Source: Propionibacteriaceae bacterium UBA6122 (lineage in GTDB: Bacteria > Actinomycetota > Actinomycetes > Propionibacteriales > Propionibacteriaceae). Taken from it: a stretch of DNA of 13,771 bases. The stretch lies in assembly GCA_002428365.1 (NCBI GenBank), contig DIVW01000004.1:12822-26592 (forward strand). The letters run 5' to 3'. Numbering within the stretch: position 1 is the first letter of the stretch; each line of letters starts with the position of its first letter. The translations under genes and the position numbers were made by a program. Under the pieces are notes generated by a model. The model had not been told where the DNA came from and ran no database searches. It worked only from the letters and a program-made list of their open reading frames with translations. This document shows, in pieces, positions 1 through 7,933 of this stretch.

Positions 1-1
1 G

Positions 2-286
2 GCGCGGCTGCGAGCCAAGATCGGCTACCGCCCGGTCGTCTTCGAACTGATGCCGCCAGAGTTCACCCTGCGCCAACTCCAAGCCTGCGTGGAGGCCCTG
101 GCCGGGCAACAGGTGCACACCCAAAACTTCCGGCGAGTGATCGAGCAGCAGGAGTTAGTTGAGGAGACCGGCGGCCAGCTCAGCGAGACCGGCGGCCGTC
201 CCGCCCGGCTCTATCGCTTCCGCCGCCAGGTGCTCGCCGAACGCAGCGTGGCCGGCACCAAACTGCCCACCACGCGCGCCCGCTAA
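2..286 (+). CDS. nrtR: NrtR-like NAD regulator, C-terminal part (5' end outside window)
   Basis: Only the last 94 codons are present; the frame is open from base 2, so the gene starts upstream. NrtR proteins are transcription factors with an N-terminal Nudix-like domain that senses ADP-ribose-type NAD metabolites and a C-terminal winged helix that binds operators of NAD genes. What is visible matches the winged-helix end: a LRAKIGYRPVVFEL segment, then PPEFTLRQLQ, an NFRR recognition-helix motif, and a GGRPARLYRF strand near the C-terminus. The Nudix domain cannot be checked. The next gene begins 9 nt after the stop, so the two are probably cotranscribed. nadABC follows about 1.5 kb downstream, which supports a role as NAD regulator. 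The alternative is a Nudix-family regulator with another ligand. Confidence 0.82.
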   Translation, partial: ARLRAKIGYRPVVFELMPPEFTLRQLQACVEALAGQQVHTQNFRRVIEQQELVEETGGQLSETGGRPARLYRFRRQVLAERSVAGTKLPTTRAR

Positions 287-295
287 GGAAGGCCG

Positions 296-1549
296 ATGGA
301 CTGGCCAGACGAGCCACTCAGCCGGGCTGATGCCGCCAACGTCCAGCTGGATTCGGCTGATCAGGTGAACGTGGTGCTGATCGCTGGCGAATTGCGCCCC
401 GGCGGGTTCGTCAGCACCGACGGCCACGCCGATTTGGCCGCGTTGCGCCGCTCGCTCGCCGACCGACTGAACTCAGTTGGCGGCGAACTGCGCCGGTTCA
501 GCCAACGAATCGGCGGTGAAGCCCGCAATCCGCAGTGGCGCCATAGCCCTCCAGATCTGACCTGGCATGTGCGCGAGATTGAAGCGCAGCCAGGACGAGT
601 CGGGCTGGCCGGTCTCTGTGCAGAGCTGATGACGACCCCGCTGCCGTTGGATCGTCCCTTGTGGGAGCTGTTGGTGGTGCCCGGAGTTGGCCAGCAGGCA
701 CCGGGAGTCATTCTGCGGTTGCATCACTGTGTGGCCGACGGCGCCGGTGGCGTCCGCCTGGTCGAGCGGCTATTGGGAGTGCCATCGCCAGAGCCGCGGC
801 CGGTAGCCCGTCCGCCAGTTGCGCCGAGTCGGGGACGGGCCGGGTTCAGTCTGGTGCGCATGGCCGCGCTCCTCGGCGCGCGCATCGGGCCAACGCCCCT
901 ACTCGGCAAGATCAGTCAGCAGCGGGGCGTGGCCTTCGCCGAGATCGAACTGGACGCCATCGCCGCGGGTGCCCGCGCCCGTGGCGGCACAGTGAACGAC
1001 GCCCTGTTGGCCGCCGTCGCTTTGGGGGTGACCGCTGCGCTCGTTGCGGCCGGAGCACAGGTTCCAGCCGAACTCCGGGTGAGCGTGCCGGTGGCCCTGC
1101 CCGATCGTGGCGATTCCGGAAACGCCACCGGGGTGATGATCGCCGACCTACCCACCGGGATAACCGATCTGGACGAGCTGATCTCCCGAATCGCCGCCCA
1201 GACCAGCCAGGCCAAACACGCTGCCCGCGCCCAGGGCACCTACGAGCTGACCCGCAGCCGATGGGGCACCTGGCTGTTCGCCCGGCTGGCTCGCCATCAA
1301 CGATTTGCCGCCCTGTTCGTCACCAATGTGCGCGGCCCAGCTGAGGCGCTTTCGATCGGCGGTGCCGAGCTTGCGCTGCTCTGGCCGGTCACCCCTATTC
1401 AAGGCAATATCCGCCTCGGAGTGTCCGCCATGTCCTATGCCGGACGGCTGGGCTGTGCGGTGCACACCGACGCCTCAGCCATCTCAGCAGTGGCATTGAG
1501 CAGAGCCCTGCAGATCGGCCTTGACGCCATCGCTGCGCGCGCCACCTAA
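296..1549 (+). CDS. WS/DGAT-family O-acyltransferase
   Basis: 417 residues. Wax ester synthase/diacylglycerol acyltransferases move acyl groups from acyl-CoA to diacylglycerol or fatty alcohols at the membrane/lipid-body surface. The diagnostic HHxxxDG active site is intact as HHCVADG at residues 143-149, with the preceding PLDRPLW at 117-123. A VNDALL segment lies at 233-238 and an N-V-R-G-P turn at about 344-348, followed by the C-terminal DUF1298-like part ending in a hydrophobic IRLGVSAMSYAGRL segment. It is somewhat shorter than the usual 450-470 residues, mainly at the N-terminus and the central linker. The ATG is preceded by AAGGAAGG at good spacing. It sits between the nrtR-like gene and nadA with no obvious metabolic link to NAD. 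Actual substrates cannot be read from the sequence; some paralogues have weak or no triacylglycerol synthase activity. Confidence 0.87.
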   Translation: MDWPDEPLSRADAANVQLDSADQVNVVLIAGELRPGGFVSTDGHADLAALRRSLADRLNSVGGELRRFSQRIGGEARNPQWRHSPPDLTWHVREIEAQPGRVGLAGLCAELMTTPLPLDRPLWELLVVPGVGQQAPGVILRLHHCVADGAGGVRLVERLLGVPSPEPRPVARPPVAPSRGRAGFSLVRMAALLGARIGPTPLLGKISQQRGVAFAEIELDAIAAGARARGGTVNDALLAAVALGVTAALVAAGAQVPAELRVSVPVALPDRGDSGNATGVMIADLPTGITDLDELISRIAAQTSQAKHAARAQGTYELTRSRWGTWLFARLARHQRFAALFVTNVRGPAEALSIGGAELALLWPVTPIQGNIRLGVSAMSYAGRLGCAVHTDASAISAVALSRALQIGLDAIAARAT

Positions 1550-1564
1550 GCCGTCCCTCCTCCC

Positions 1565-1642
1565 GGGATGGTTCCCCCGCGCAGTTCAGGTGCTCATATT
1601 GGGGACGGTTCCATTTAGCGCAGCTCAGGTAGGAACCGTCCC
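1565..1642. repeat. REP-like tandem/inverted repeat (GGGACGGTTCC family)
   Basis: GGGACGGTTCC (1602-1612) and GGAACCGTCCC (1632-1642) are perfect 11-bp inverted arms around a 19-nt loop. A degraded copy of the left unit, GGGATGGTTCC (1565-1575), is followed by GCGCAGTTCAGGT (1579-1591). The intact left arm is likewise followed by GCGCAGCTCAGGT (1618-1630), so the unit is tandemly repeated with a period of roughly 38 nt. Such palindromic units resemble REP sequences mobilised by RAYT/Y1 transposases (inference), but no transposase is in the window. The hairpin lies 53 nt after the acyltransferase stop and could also end its transcript, although no T tract follows. Confidence 0.7.
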
Positions 1643-1658
1643 AGGATGAGCGGGCCGA

Positions 1659-1678
1659 CCCTTCGACAAACTCCGGGG
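1659..1678. repeat. Short REP-like motif (CCCTTCGACAA type), single degraded copy
   Basis: The sequence CCCTTCGACAAACTCCGGGG closely resembles the CCCTTCGACAAGCTCAGGG unit found twice over at 5184-5225 after nadC. Both copies lie in intergenic DNA flanking the nadABC operon. No inverted partner is visible here, so this looks like a degraded half-unit. Confidence 0.5.
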
Positions 1679-1698
1679 ACCGGACGGGGCGGCACGCT

Positions 1699-1769
1699 GA
1701 CTAGGTATTTAGTCCACCTAGTGGGCAACGGACTTGACCTACCCCTTTTGCTCATATGTAGCATAAGGG
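1699..1769 (+). promoter_or_regulatory. nadABC promoter with two candidate operator palindromes
   Basis: Upstream palindrome: GACTA (1699-1703) and TAGTC (1710-1714) form GACTAnnTAnnTAGTC. The wider arms ACTAGGT (1700-1706) and ACCTAGT (1716-1722) are also perfect inverted repeats. Downstream palindrome: CCCTTnTGCT (1743-1752) and AGCAnAAGGG (1760-1769) pair at 9 of 10 positions around a 7-nt centre. A TTGACC -35 candidate (1734-1739) and a TAGCAT -10 candidate (1759-1764) are 19 nt apart, slightly long, so the exact promoter is uncertain. The downstream palindrome would cover the -10 box, the layout of a repressor site. NrtR is the obvious candidate regulator because its gene is upstream, but the site was not matched to a known NrtR consensus. 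Confidence 0.6.
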
Positions 1770-1788
1770 CGAACTAGGGAGGTTCGAG

Positions 1789-2772
1789 ATGACCATGACC
1801 GTCAACGCGGCCGATCTCTACCAGCGTGTCAGCCACGTGGTGCCCGCCATCGAGTGGGCCACCATGGCTGAAGACGTCGAGGCGATCATGCGCCTCAAGG
1901 TAGAGCGCAACGCGGTGATCCTGGCGCACAACTACATGACCCCAGAGATATTCCACGCGGTTGCCGACATCACTGGCGACTCCCTGGCCCTGGCCCGCGA
2001 AGCTATTGACGTGGAGGCTGAGGTGATCGTGCTGGCGGGGGTGCATTTCATGGCCGAGACCGCCAAGCTGCTCAACCCCGACAAGACCGTGCTGATCCCC
2101 GATCTGGCTTCGGGCTGCTCGCTGGCTGAGTCGATCACGGCCGCCGACGTCCGCGCCCTGCGCGCCGCCAACCCCGGCGTGCCGGTGGTCACCTACGTGA
2201 ACACCTCGGCTGCGGTGAAGGCCGAATCCGACATCTGCTGCACCTCGGGCAATGCCGTCGAAATCATCGAAAGCCTGGGCGTGCCGAAGGTGATCATGAT
2301 CCCCGACCGGTTCCTGGCGGCCAACATCGCCCGCAAGACCGGCGTCGAAGTGATCACCCACCCGGGCGCCTGCGAGGTGCACGAACGTTTCACCCCGGCT
2401 GATATCGCCGACATCCGCGAGAAGTGGGCTGGCGTTACCGTCCTGGCTCACCCCGAATGCCCACCGAATGTGGTCGACGCTGCCGACTACGCCGGTTCCA
2501 CGGCGCAAATGGTGAACTTTGTGGCCAACCAACACCCCAAGCGGGTGGCGTTGATCACTGAATGCTCGATGAGCGACAACGTGGCCCAGCAGTTCCCCGG
2601 CACCGAGTTCGTCCGGCCCTGCAATCTGTGCCCGCACATGAAGCGCAACACCCTGGCCAGCATTCGCCACGCCCTGGAGACGATGACCAACGAGGTCACC
2701 GTGCCGGTTGACGTGGCCGATCCCGCCCGCACTGCGGTGGAGCGGATGCTGGCCGTGAAGGTGGGCAAATGA
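1789..2772 (+). CDS. nadA: Quinolinate synthase NadA
   Basis: 327 residues, cytoplasmic. It condenses iminoaspartate (from NadB) with dihydroxyacetone phosphate to quinolinate using a [4Fe-4S] cluster. The three cluster cysteines are recognisable: C110 in ASGCSLAES, C224 in HPECPP, and C281 in CNLCPHMKRNTL. The substrate-binding AHNYM lies at 46-50. Length is typical of the shorter NadA class. The first of two close ATGs is chosen because GGGAGG (1777-1782) is 6 nt away; the second, at 1795, would leave 12 nt. It is first in the operon, overlaps nadB by 4 bp, and lies behind the palindrome-rich promoter. Confidence 0.97.
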   Translation: MTMTVNAADLYQRVSHVVPAIEWATMAEDVEAIMRLKVERNAVILAHNYMTPEIFHAVADITGDSLALAREAIDVEAEVIVLAGVHFMAETAKLLNPDKTVLIPDLASGCSLAESITAADVRALRAANPGVPVVTYVNTSAAVKAESDICCTSGNAVEIIESLGVPKVIMIPDRFLAANIARKTGVEVITHPGACEVHERFTPADIADIREKWAGVTVLAHPECPPNVVDAADYAGSTAQMVNFVANQHPKRVALITECSMSDNVAQQFPGTEFVRPCNLCPHMKRNTLASIRHALETMTNEVTVPVDVADPARTAVERMLAVKVGK

Positions 2773-4313
2773 CGCCCCGCTCCGCCTCGGGCACTCCCCG
2801 CCGGGTCATTCAGGCTGGTGGCCCGGTCATCATCGGTGCCGGCCTGGCCGGGCTGAGTGCGGCCGTTGAACTGGCTCCCCTGCCGTGCGTGGTGCTCAGC
2901 GCTGGCCAGATCAGCACCGGCACGTCGACCGGCTGGGCCCAAGGTGGAGTCTCAGCGGCGATGGGGTCGGACGACAACGCCGCGCTCCACACTGCCGACA
3001 CCATCGCCGCTGGCGCTGGTCTATGTGAAGCGGACGTGGTGGCCGCCATCACCAGCGCAGCGCCGCAGGCTATTGAATGGCTCACCGCCCAGGGCGCCCA
3101 ATTCGACCGGACGGCCGACGGCAGCCTGAAGTTGGGCCTGGAAGGCGCCCACAGCCGTCGCCGAATCGTCCACGCCATGGGTGATTCCACCGGTGCCGAA
3201 CTGCTGCGGACGATGGTGGTGGCGGCTCGGCGCACGCCATCGATCTCGCTGTGGGAACACAGCCTCGCCACCGAGATCCTCACCACCAAGGCCGGCGTCA
3301 CCGGGGTGCTGGTGCGCACCGCCGGCGGCGAGATCGAGTTGCGCACCGACACCGTGCTGCTGGCCACCGGGGGCATCGGCGGGCTGTTCAGCCACACCAC
3401 TAACCCGCTCACCTCGCGCGGCCAGGGCCTGGCATTGGCCCACCGCGCCGGGGCCACCCTGCGCGATATCGAGATGGTGCAGTTTCACCCGACGGCCCTG
3501 GACGTCGGCATCGACCCGATGCCGTTGGTCAGCGAGGCGGTGCGCGGTGAGGGCGCGATCCTGATCGATGAGCGCGGCGAGCGGGTAATCGACAACCCGC
3601 TCTCGGCCCGCGATGTGGTCGCGCGTGCCGAATGGGCCGCACTGCAGGCCGGACATCAGGTGTTTCTGGACGCCCGCGAAAACCCCGGCGCCCGCTTCGA
3701 TGAGCTGTTCGCTTCGATTGCCGCCACCGCCCGCGAAGCCGGGTTTGACCCGGTCACCCAGCCACTGCCGGTACGTCCGGCCGCCCACTACCACATGGGT
3801 GGAGTGCAGGTTGATCTGGCCGGACGCACCGACGTCGCTGGCCTCTACGCTGCTGGTGAGGTGGCCTCCACTGGTTTGCACGGAGCCAACCGGCTGGCGT
3901 CCAACTCACTGCTGGAAGCGGTGGTGTGTGGCCGCTGGACCGCCCAACACTGGCGCCGGCTTGGCCTGGAACCTGGCAGCGCTGCCGCAGCCCCGTCCGG
4001 ATTGCATCCGGTAACCCCGGGAGCCCCGGACGCCGCCGTGGCCAAAGTGCGCCAGATCGTCTCCGAGGCTGCTGGCGTGCTGCGCGATCGCAACGGACTG
4101 GTCGCTGCCCTGGCCGAGTTGAAACCACTGCGCGGCCACGATGCCGGGCTGGTCGGCTATCTGCTGGTGGAGGCGGCCCTGCGGCGCGCCGAATCCCGCG
4201 GTGGCCACACCCGTACTGACTTTCCCAAACTGGCTGATGCGGCCAGGCACCTGCTGATCCCGGGCGCCGGTCGGCCTCGGGCAACCACTGAGGCGATTGG
4301 AGCCGTTGCATGA
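2769..4313 (+). CDS. nadB: L-aspartate oxidase NadB
   Basis: 514 residues. This FAD flavoprotein oxidises L-aspartate to iminoaspartate, the substrate of NadA. The Rossmann FAD motif IIGAGLAGLSAA lies at 21-32, followed by the GTSTGWAQGG segment (51-60) typical of NadB. VQFHPTAL is at 237-244, SEAVRGEGA at 255-263, HYHMGGV at 340-346, and the FAD-capping GEVASTGLHGANRLASNS at about 363-380. The C-terminal helical domain is present but somewhat short. The ATG overlaps the nadA stop as ATGA, suggesting translational coupling. Fumarate reductase and succinate dehydrogenase flavoproteins are relatives, but the nadA/nadC context settles the assignment. Confidence 0.97.
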   Translation: MTPRSASGTPRRVIQAGGPVIIGAGLAGLSAAVELAPLPCVVLSAGQISTGTSTGWAQGGVSAAMGSDDNAALHTADTIAAGAGLCEADVVAAITSAAPQAIEWLTAQGAQFDRTADGSLKLGLEGAHSRRRIVHAMGDSTGAELLRTMVVAARRTPSISLWEHSLATEILTTKAGVTGVLVRTAGGEIELRTDTVLLATGGIGGLFSHTTNPLTSRGQGLALAHRAGATLRDIEMVQFHPTALDVGIDPMPLVSEAVRGEGAILIDERGERVIDNPLSARDVVARAEWAALQAGHQVFLDARENPGARFDELFASIAATAREAGFDPVTQPLPVRPAAHYHMGGVQVDLAGRTDVAGLYAAGEVASTGLHGANRLASNSLLEAVVCGRWTAQHWRRLGLEPGSAAAAPSGLHPVTPGAPDAAVAKVRQIVSEAAGVLRDRNGLVAALAELKPLRGHDAGLVGYLLVEAALRRAESRGGHTRTDFPKLADAARHLLIPGAGRPRATTEAIGAVA

Positions 4314-5155
4314 GGTCGTTGCCTCGAATCGTCATCGAACCGCTGGTGCGCGCCGCATTGCTCGAAGACCTGGGTCGCGCCGGTGACATCACCACCGATT
4401 CGGTGATCGAGCCAGCGCAGCAGGCCAGGGTGGCGTTGGTTTCGCGCGAACCTGGCGTGATCGCTGGCGGCGAGTGCGCCCGGCTCGCTTGGGAGTTGAT
4501 CGATCCGTCGATTCAGGTCAGCGACCTGCTTCCCGACGGCACCCGGGTAACACCCGGGACGGTGATCGGGTACGCCTCCGGCCCGACGCGCGGGCTGCTC
4601 AGCGGCGAGCGAGTGGCCCTGAACTTCCTCGGCCACCTCTCCGGGGTGGCCACCGGGACGGCCACCATCGCTGGTGCGATTGCTCACACCAAGGCGCGCG
4701 TCGCCGACACCCGCAAGACCATCCCCGGGCTACGGGCGCTGCAGAAGCATGCGGTGGTGGCCGGCGGCGGTACGAATCACCGCTTCGGGCTGGACGATGC
4801 GGTGTTGATCAAAGACAACCACGTGGCCGCGGCTGGCGGGATCACCGCTGCCTACCGGGCCGCCAAAGCCCACGTCGGGCACCTGGTGAAGATCGAGGTA
4901 GAGGTGGACAACCTCCACCAGCTCGCCGAACTGCTCCAGACCGGCGCGGACGCCGCCCTGCTCGACAACATGGGTCCGGAGCTGTTGCGCCAGGCGGTGG
5001 AAATGGTGGCCGGACGGATGATCACTGAGGCCTCGGGTCGAATCACGCCCGAGACTGCGGTGCCGATCGCCGAGGCCGGAGTCGATCTGATTTCGGTGGG
5101 CTGGTTGACCCATTCGGCCCGGGTGCTCGACATCGGCCTGGACTACGCCAGCTGA
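4310..5155 (+). CDS. nadC: Nicotinate-nucleotide pyrophosphorylase (quinolinate phosphoribosyltransferase) NadC
   Basis: 281 residues, typical for the family. It converts quinolinate and PRPP to nicotinate mononucleotide, CO2 and pyrophosphate, the entry into the shared NAD pathway. Hallmarks are LLEDLGRAGDITTD near the N-terminus, LNFLGHLSGVAT at 104-115, DTRKTIPGLR at 133-142, GGGTNHRFGLDD at 152-163, and IKDNH at 167-171. The ATG overlaps the nadB stop (ATGA), so nadA, nadB and nadC form one coupled operon. A 222-nt gap with repeats separates it from glgP. Confidence 0.97.
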   Translation: MRSLPRIVIEPLVRAALLEDLGRAGDITTDSVIEPAQQARVALVSREPGVIAGGECARLAWELIDPSIQVSDLLPDGTRVTPGTVIGYASGPTRGLLSGERVALNFLGHLSGVATGTATIAGAIAHTKARVADTRKTIPGLRALQKHAVVAGGGTNHRFGLDDAVLIKDNHVAAAGGITAAYRAAKAHVGHLVKIEVEVDNLHQLAELLQTGADAALLDNMGPELLRQAVEMVAGRMITEASGRITPETAVPIAEAGVDLISVGWLTHSARVLDIGLDYAS

Positions 5156-5164
5156 GCTTGGTGT

Positions 5165-5269
5165 CACCAGTTGACTGAGCCCACCCTTCGACCCTTCGAC
5201 AAGCTCAGGGCAGGCAAGCTCAGGGAACTAACACCAGTTGGCTGAGCCCGTCGAAGCCCAGCGAACTGG
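5165..5269. repeat. REP-like intergenic repeat cluster after nadC
   Basis: Nested repeats fill this stretch. CCCTTCGAC occurs at 5184-5192 and 5192-5200; AAGCTCAGGG occurs at 5201-5210 and 5216-5225. CACCAGTTGnCTGAGCCC is directly repeated at 5165-5182 and 5232-5249. TTCGACaaGCTCAG (5195-5208) has an inverted partner CTGAGCccGTCGAA (5242-5255) with 12 of 14 positions paired. CCAGTT/AACTGG (5235-5240 and 5264-5269) makes a second stem. A relative of the core unit lies at 1659-1678. The RNA could act as a terminator or 3' stabiliser for nadABC, but there is no T tract. Confidence 0.7.
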
Positions 5270-5354
5270 GGTCGGTTCATAACGTGGGTAAAGGCCGCCG
5301 GGCGCGCCCTTGATCTCGATCACTTCGACCACGGGACGGTTTCGCGGCCGTAAC

Positions 5355-5372
5355 GCAGGGCAAGTACCCTGC
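5355..5372 (+). promoter_or_regulatory. glgP -10 box (leaderless geometry) inside a palindrome
   Basis: TACCCT (5365-5370) fits TAnnnT and lies 7 nt before the ATG at 5378. No Shine-Dalgarno sequence is present, so transcription probably starts at or next to the start codon. The -10 box overlaps a perfect palindrome GCAGGG-caagta-CCCTGC (5355-5372), which could be a regulator site. No convincing -35 box is visible. This is inferred from spacing only. Confidence 0.5.
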
Positions 5373-5377
5373 CCCCC

Positions 5378-7933
5378 ATGAGCGCTGACATCGTTTCAAC
5401 CACGCCTGGGGTGCCCGCGGACGAAAGCCCGCTGACCGCCCGGCATCAGACCGGGCCGATGTTTGCTGCCACCCATCCACTGGCGCTGGCGCCGGTAGCG
5501 GCGCCGCCCCATTCGGTGGACGGCTTCGTCCGGGAGTTCCTGCGCGAACTCAACACCGGCCAGGGAGTGGCTCTGTCGCGCTCGACGGTGAACGACCAAT
5601 ACCTGGCCCTGGCTCGCACGGTGCGGCACTACCTGATGGCCCGCTGGCTGGAGACGGCGAAGCATCAGCGCGCCAGCAAGGCCAAGACGGTCGGCTACCT
5701 GTCGGCCGAATACCTGCTGGGCCGCCAGTTGGGCAACGCGCTGCTGGCCACCGACCTGAACGACATCGTCGACAACGCGATGACCTCCTGCGGCCTTGAT
5801 CTGCCGACCCTGCGCGCCCAGGAAGTCGAGCCGGGCCTTGGCAACGGCGGTCTGGGCCGGCTAGCGGCTTGCTTCATCGATTCGCTGGCCACCATGAGCG
5901 TCCCGTGCATCGGCTACGGCATCCGCTACGAGTACGGCATTTTCAAGCAGACCTTCGTCGAGGGCCGCCAGGTGGAGCAGCCCGACACCTGGCTGGCGCT
6001 GGGCAGCCCGTGGGAGTTCCCCCACCCGGAGGCGGCCGTCCAGGTCGATTTCGGTGGCTACACCGAGACCTACGACGATGCCGGAGTGACGCGCAGCCGC
6101 TGGGTGCCTAGCTGGAATGTGCTGGGCGTGCCCTACAACTACATGGTGCCCGGCTACCAGAACGGCCGGGTGAACACGCTGCGGCTGTGGAGCGCGCAGG
6201 CCACCAAGGCCTTCGACCTGGCCATCTTCAACTCTGGCGACTACTCCGAGGCCGTTCGCGCTCAGACTTTCGCCGAGAACATCACCAAGGTGCTCTACCC
6301 AGAGGATTCGACCCCTCAGGGCAAGGAGCTGCGCCTTCAGCAGCAGTACTTCTTTGTGGCCTGCTCGATTCGCGACTTCATCGAGCAGATCCTTGAAGAC
6401 GGTTTCGACCTACACAATCTGCCCGAACGGATCATCTTCCAGCTCAACGACACCCACCCGGTGATTGCGGTGCCCGAACTCATGCGCATCCTGGTGGACG
6501 AGAAGAAATTCGAGTGGGCTGAGGCCTGGCAGATCACCAAACAGTGCTTCGCCTACACCTGCCACACGTTGTTGCCCGAGGCCCTGGAGGTCTGGCCGGA
6601 TGAACTGCTGGGCCGTCTCCTCCCCCGGCATTTGGAGATCATCTACCGAATCAACGACGAGTTCCTGGCCGAGGTACGCCAGCACTACGGCAACGACGAG
6701 CTGCGGGTCCGCGCCATGTCGATCGTCGCCGACTTCCCCGAGCGGCACGTCCGGATGGCCCACCTGGCCACCGTCGCGGCAACCAAGGTCAATGGGGTGG
6801 CCGAACTGCATTCGCAGTTGCTGCGCGACAAGCTGCTGCCAGCGTTCAGCGAGTACTGGCCCGACAAGTTCACCAACGTCACCAACGGTGTCACGCCGCG
6901 CCGGTTCGTCCGGTTGGCCAATCCGTCGCTGTCGGCGCTGATCACCGACACCCTCGGCCCAGGCTGGGTCACCGATCTGGATCGGCTCTCCGAGCTGGAG
7001 CAGTATGCCGAGGACGAGGACTTCCGTAAGGCATTCCGTGAGGTCAAGCTGGCCAACAAGACCCGGCTCTATGACCTGCTGCGGGCCCGCGACGACATCG
7101 ACTTGGAGAACCACCACCTGCTGGACGTAATGGTCAAGCGCCTGCACGAGTACAAGCGCCAGACCCTCAAGGTGCTGCATATCGTCAGCCTGTACGAGCA
7201 GATCATCTCCGGTGCGGTCGACCCGGAAACGGTCACGCCCCGCACGGTGATTTTCGGCGCCAAGGCCGCCCCGGGCTACCGGATCGCTAAGGAGATCATC
7301 TACCTGATCAACTCAGTCGCCGAAGTAGTGAACGCCGATCCGGTGGTGGCCGGTCGAATCAACTTGGCCTTCCCGGCCAACTACAACGTGACCTTGGCCG
7401 AGAAGCTGATTCCGGCCGCTGAGTTGAGTGAGCAGATCTCGCTGGCCGGTATGGAGGCCTCGGGTACGGGCAACATGAAGTTCGCCCTCAATGGCGCCCT
7501 GACTATTGGCACCGACGATGGCGCGAACGTGGAGATTCGCAAGCTGGTTGGTGACGCCCACTTCTTCGGCTTCGGCATGACTGAGCCCGAAGTGACCGAG
7601 CTGCAGACCGCTGGTTACCGCGCGACCGAATACTACGAGTCGGTTCCGCTGCTGAAGCGAGCCATCGATCTGATCGCCTCTGGGGCGTTCTCCGGCGGCA
7701 ATCGTGGCACCTTCGAGCCCATCGTCTCCAACCTGCTCTACGAGGACCGCTTCATGGCGCTGGCCGACTTCCAGTCCTACCTGGATGCCCAAGCCAAGGT
7801 GGAGGCCGCCTACGCCGATGTCGAAGGCTGGACGAAGTCCTCCATCCTCAATGTGGCCCGCAGCGGCTTCTTCTCCTCTGACCGTTCGATGCGCGACTAC
7901 CTGAGCCGCATCTGGCGGGCTGGCGCGGTCTAA
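5378..7933 (+). CDS. glgP: Glycogen/alpha-glucan phosphorylase (GT35)
   Basis: 851 residues, cytoplasmic. It phosphorolyses alpha-1,4-glucans to glucose-1-phosphate using pyridoxal phosphate. The PLP-binding motif GTGNMKFALNG is present with the lysine at about residue 701, followed by TDDGANVEI. Other family blocks are SAEYLLGRQLGN near 107, EPGLGNGGLGRLAAC at 151-165, LNDTHP at 356-361, and NVTNGVTPRRF near 502. About 45 extra N-terminal residues, low in complexity and Ala/Pro-rich, precede the conserved FVREFL start. The ATG at 5378 is preferred because of the TAnnnT box 7 nt upstream; the next ATG, at 5459, has no better signal. A phosphatase gene follows immediately. Maltodextrin versus glycogen preference cannot be told from sequence. 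Confidence 0.96.
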   Translation: MSADIVSTTPGVPADESPLTARHQTGPMFAATHPLALAPVAAPPHSVDGFVREFLRELNTGQGVALSRSTVNDQYLALARTVRHYLMARWLETAKHQRASKAKTVGYLSAEYLLGRQLGNALLATDLNDIVDNAMTSCGLDLPTLRAQEVEPGLGNGGLGRLAACFIDSLATMSVPCIGYGIRYEYGIFKQTFVEGRQVEQPDTWLALGSPWEFPHPEAAVQVDFGGYTETYDDAGVTRSRWVPSWNVLGVPYNYMVPGYQNGRVNTLRLWSAQATKAFDLAIFNSGDYSEAVRAQTFAENITKVLYPEDSTPQGKELRLQQQYFFVACSIRDFIEQILEDGFDLHNLPERIIFQLNDTHPVIAVPELMRILVDEKKFEWAEAWQITKQCFAYTCHTLLPEALEVWPDELLGRLLPRHLEIIYRINDEFLAEVRQHYGNDELRVRAMSIVADFPERHVRMAHLATVAATKVNGVAELHSQLLRDKLLPAFSEYWPDKFTNVTNGVTPRRFVRLANPSLSALITDTLGPGWVTDLDRLSELEQYAEDEDFRKAFREVKLANKTRLYDLLRARDDIDLENHHLLDVMVKRLHEYKRQTLKVLHIVSLYEQIISGAVDPETVTPRTVIFGAKAAPGYRIAKEIIYLINSVAEVVNADPVVAGRINLAFPANYNVTLAEKLIPAAELSEQISLAGMEASGTGNMKFALNGALTIGTDDGANVEIRKLVGDAHFFGFGMTEPEVTELQTAGYRATEYYESVPLLKRAIDLIASGAFSGGNRGTFEPIVSNLLYEDRFMALADFQSYLDAQAKVEAAYADVEGWTKSSILNVARSGFFSSDRSMRDYLSRIWRAGAV

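Noticed and set aside
1774..2670. A 298-codon open frame antisense to nadA
   Set aside because: Its composition (Gly/His/Val/Asp-rich) is what a GC-rich gene gives on the opposite strand; nadA is certain and no ribosome-binding site or family motif supports it.
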